A stretch of DNA of 64,000 bases, taken from NCBI GenBank assembly GCA_021396245.1, contig WNYE01000064.1, positions 177,616 through 241,615 on the forward strand, written 5' to 3'. The stretch's first letter is position 1; each line of letters opens with the position of its first letter. The notes under the pieces are model-generated. The model made no database searches. It worked only from the letters and a program-made list of their open reading frames with translations, and was not told where the DNA came from. Of the stretch, positions 63,751-64,000 are shown in pieces. The DNA is from Sporothrix humicola (taxonomy: Eukaryota; Ascomycota; Sordariomycetes; Ophiostomatales; Ophiostomataceae). A program made the translations under genes and the position numbers.

Positions 63751-64000
63751 CTACCACCGTCCACCGTGGTGTCCGCCGCCGTGGTGACCGCCGGGACCGC
63801 CCGGAGGCGGCGGGCCACCGTAGAAGCCGCCGGGGGGAGGGCCGCCGTGGTGGCCGCCGTGGCCGCCGCCGTGGTGCTGCTGCTGCTGCTGCTCGTTGTG
63901 CTTCTCGTCCTTCTTCTTCTCGACAAAGTGCTCAATCACGTTGGCGCCAATGGCACCCGCGACGGCGCCCGCCAGCGTGCCGAACGTGCCGGTGCCGGCC
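63751..64000 (-). CDS. Glycine-zipper (2TM-like) Gly/His-rich protein, C-terminal part only
   Basis: The gene runs off the right end of the window; only about 83 C-terminal codons are seen. The first part, GTFGTLAGAVAGAIGANVIE, has the GxxxG spacing of glycine-zipper membrane segments. A charged linker (EKKKDEKHNE), a Gln run and a Gly/His/Pro-rich tail (GGHHGG, GGPPPGG repeats) follow to the stop at 63751. Fungal proteins of this kind are small, often stress-induced; function is unknown. Confidence 0.75.
   Translation of the reverse strand, partial: AGTGTFGTLAGAVAGAIGANVIEHFVEKKKDEKHNEQQQQQHHGGGHGGHHGGPPPGGFYGGPPPPGGPGGHHGGGHHGGRW

Noticed and set aside
1..64000. CRISPR arrays, rRNA genes, transposase or reverse transcriptase genes
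   Set aside because: None seen on either strand by reading; spaced repeats found are minisatellite, microsatellite or SINE features.

Overview
The window is nuclear DNA of a filamentous ascomycete. Evidence: short GT-AG introns of about 57-185 nt with CTAAC/CTGAC-type branch sites, GC-rich coding regions (so many long antisense shadow frames), pyrimidine-rich leaders, Zn2Cys6 regulator, PIG-S, CAF-1 and fungal rhodopsin-domain genes, and an intron-containing tRNA-Pro. Gene content fits a Sordariomycete; placement in an order (Ophiostomatales would be one guess) is inference only. About 21 protein genes, one tRNA and one tRNA-derived SINE are supported. Exon joints were placed by hand and checked for reading phase.

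Layout. 1-9.8 kb: 1-Cys peroxiredoxin (-) and a FAT1-type very-long-chain acyl-CoA synthetase (-) whose 3' end holds an assembly gap inside an artificial duplication. 9.8-24 kb: PIG-S, an HSL-type esterase, tRNA-Pro(TGG), a secreted GPI-type cysteine-motif protein, two orphan genes, a small membrane protein, and three lipid-linked genes on one strand (sterol-desaturase-like hydroxylase, hotdog thioesterase, MAPR/DAP1-like haem protein).

24.8-37 kb is the most interesting block: a secreted, heavily N-glycosylated putative TIM-barrel hydrolase, a cytosolic AtsA-like sulfatase, a transcription factor with two complete Zn2Cys6 clusters in tandem, a secreted GH79 beta-glucuronidase and an MFS sugar transporter. 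The two divergent promoters inside the block (sulfatase/TF and GH79/transporter) share a 12-bp word, CCGGNNTTCGGY: once in the first and three times in the second. It contains CGG triplets, the half-site of Zn2Cys6 proteins. My reading is an undescribed, locally regulated catabolic cluster for a uronic-acid-containing and probably sulfated glycan or conjugate: cleavage outside the cell, uptake, then desulfation inside. Substrate and regulation are inferred, not shown.

37-47.6 kb: SPX-EXS phosphate/signalling protein (SYG1/XPR1 type), CAF-1 large subunit, and a conserved-looking low-complexity protein. 47.6-56.6 kb is almost gene-free (about 9 kb) and contains a 431-bp SINE with A/B boxes, a simple-repeat tail and an 11-bp target-site duplication. 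56.6-64 kb: FAD synthase with a minisatellite in its intron, a rhodopsin-domain membrane protein, an alpha/beta hydrolase and, cut by the window end, a glycine-zipper protein.
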